DNA of 64,000 nucleotides from NCBI GenBank assembly GCA_018669475.1, contig JABHCC010000010.1, positions 124,001-188,000 on the forward strand. Direction: 5' to 3'. This document shows positions 63,469 to 64,000 of this stretch, in pieces. A model generated the notes under the pieces. It was not told where the DNA came from. It ran no database searches and was given only the letters and a program-made list of their open reading frames with translations. The position numbers and the translations under genes are program-made. The stretch is from Bacteroidota bacterium. Its GTDB lineage: Bacteria > Bacteroidota > Bacteroidia > Bacteroidales > UBA12481. Positions within the stretch are counted from its first letter, which is position 1. Each line of letters begins with the position of its first letter.

Positions 63469-64000
63469 TTGAAGCAATACAAAGATATCGTTCCACTCTT
63501 CACGCCAATTTCACTTGATGAAATGGACAATGTGAAATTGATGAATCGTATTGACACAAAGTATCTGCTAAATATCAAGCAATTACCCAATATTCTGAAA
63601 ATTGCACAAAAAGATTATCGTATTGTCGAAATCAAAGGTGCGAGAATCATGGGATATGAAAGTTTATACTTTGACACACCGGATCATGAGATGTACATCA
63701 AGCATCATAATCGAAAATTAAACCGATATAAGGTTCGTATTCGTCAGTACCTGGATTCTCACGAGTTTTTCCTTGAAATAAAGTTTAAAAATAACAAAGG
63801 ACGAACAAAGAAAAAAAGAATCACTGTTGATGGTATTCATGCTTTGAATCAGGCTGAATCAAAAGACTTACTGACTCGATATTCACCATACTCATTCGAC
63901 CAGATTGCCCCAGTATTGTTCACAGCATTCGAGCGTATTACATTGGTAAATCAACAACTTCGTGAAAGAATCACTATTGATCTAAACCTTGATCTTCATA
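63469..64000 (+). CDS. VTC-domain (polyphosphate polymerase-like) protein, N-terminal part
   Basis: Runs off the right edge. The frame after the preceding stop contains TTG at 63469 as the only usable start (KQYKDIVPLFTPISLDEMDN); no ATG precedes the conserved region. VTC-domain motifs: VKLMNRIDTKYLL, MGYESLYFDTPDHEMY, LNRYKVRIRQY with the basic pocket, EFFLEIKFKNNKGRTKKKR and PVLFTAFERI. Proteins with this triphosphate-tunnel fold make polyphosphate from ATP in yeast (VTC4); bacterial homologues are presumed similar. Confidence 0.85.
   Translation, partial: MKQYKDIVPLFTPISLDEMDNVKLMNRIDTKYLLNIKQLPNILKIAQKDYRIVEIKGARIMGYESLYFDTPDHEMYIKHHNRKLNRYKVRIRQYLDSHEFFLEIKFKNNKGRTKKKRITVDGIHALNQAESKDLLTRYSPYSFDQIAPVLFTAFERITLVNQQLRERITIDLNLDLH

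Noticed and set aside
1-64000. CRISPR array
   Set aside because: No regularly spaced direct repeats of CRISPR size; the only phased repeats (42051-42090) are 11 bp without spacers.

Overview
The window is bacterial and almost certainly from the phylum Bacteroidota. Evidence: promoters with the Bacteroidota -7 element TAnnTTTG sit in front of two tRNA-Arg genes and several CDSs; two proteins carry type IX secretion (T9SS) C-terminal sorting domains; there is a TonB-dependent receptor with an N-terminal regulatory domain; and there are many lipoproteins of the type ...SC-K/D-E. AT-rich DNA plus T9SS suggests a free-living Bacteroidia/Cytophagia-like lineage rather than gut Bacteroides (inference).

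Left part (1-3.3 kb): a cut-off secreted protein, threonine aldolase, a DUF3820 protein and a TRIC-type channel, with decayed glycoside hydrolase fragments between them (GH29 fucosidase, DUF1680-like). A tRNA-Arg(CCU) follows.

Accessory region (3.3-22.4 kb), bracketed by tRNA-Arg(CCU) and tRNA-Arg(CCG): a three-Cys-motif/TcmP gene pair whose radical-SAM-like member is split by an in-frame TGA; FISUMP-domain proteins (one with two stop codons); an IS21 istB remnant; an IS1595-type insertion sequence with 16-bp terminal repeats; a tyrosine recombinase remnant; a LytS-like sensor kinase with a LuxR-type response regulator; and several unknown exported proteins. It looks like a decaying genomic island.

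Middle (22.4-36 kb): an M28 peptidase preceded by a perfect 28-bp palindrome; a five-gene minus-strand operon (PQQ-propeller/malectin protein, CxC-containing periplasmic protein, one-TM protein, FtsX/MacB permease with CxCH, ATPase) in which three products share a CxC motif; a frameshifted TlpA-like lipoprotein; AcpH; a lipoprotein with a stop codon in its signal peptide; another FISUMP gene; and a histidine kinase tail fragment.

Right part (36-64 kb): a polysaccharide and surface region. It holds a LamG-GH127 beta-L-arabinofuranosidase, a six-hairpin glycosidase-like lipoprotein, a double FISUMP lipoprotein, an operon of a toroid protein + sodium/solute symporter + NagA-like deacetylase, two paralogous small lipoproteins, two tandem ~1,110-residue propeller proteins with T9SS signals, an exported rhamnose-mutarotase-like lipoprotein convergent with an NPP-type phosphodiesterase, a large TonB-dependent receptor, and the start of a VTC (polyphosphate polymerase-like) operon.

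Three themes stand out: seven FISUMP domains in five genes, many single-lesion broken genes, and the CxC ABC-transporter operon.
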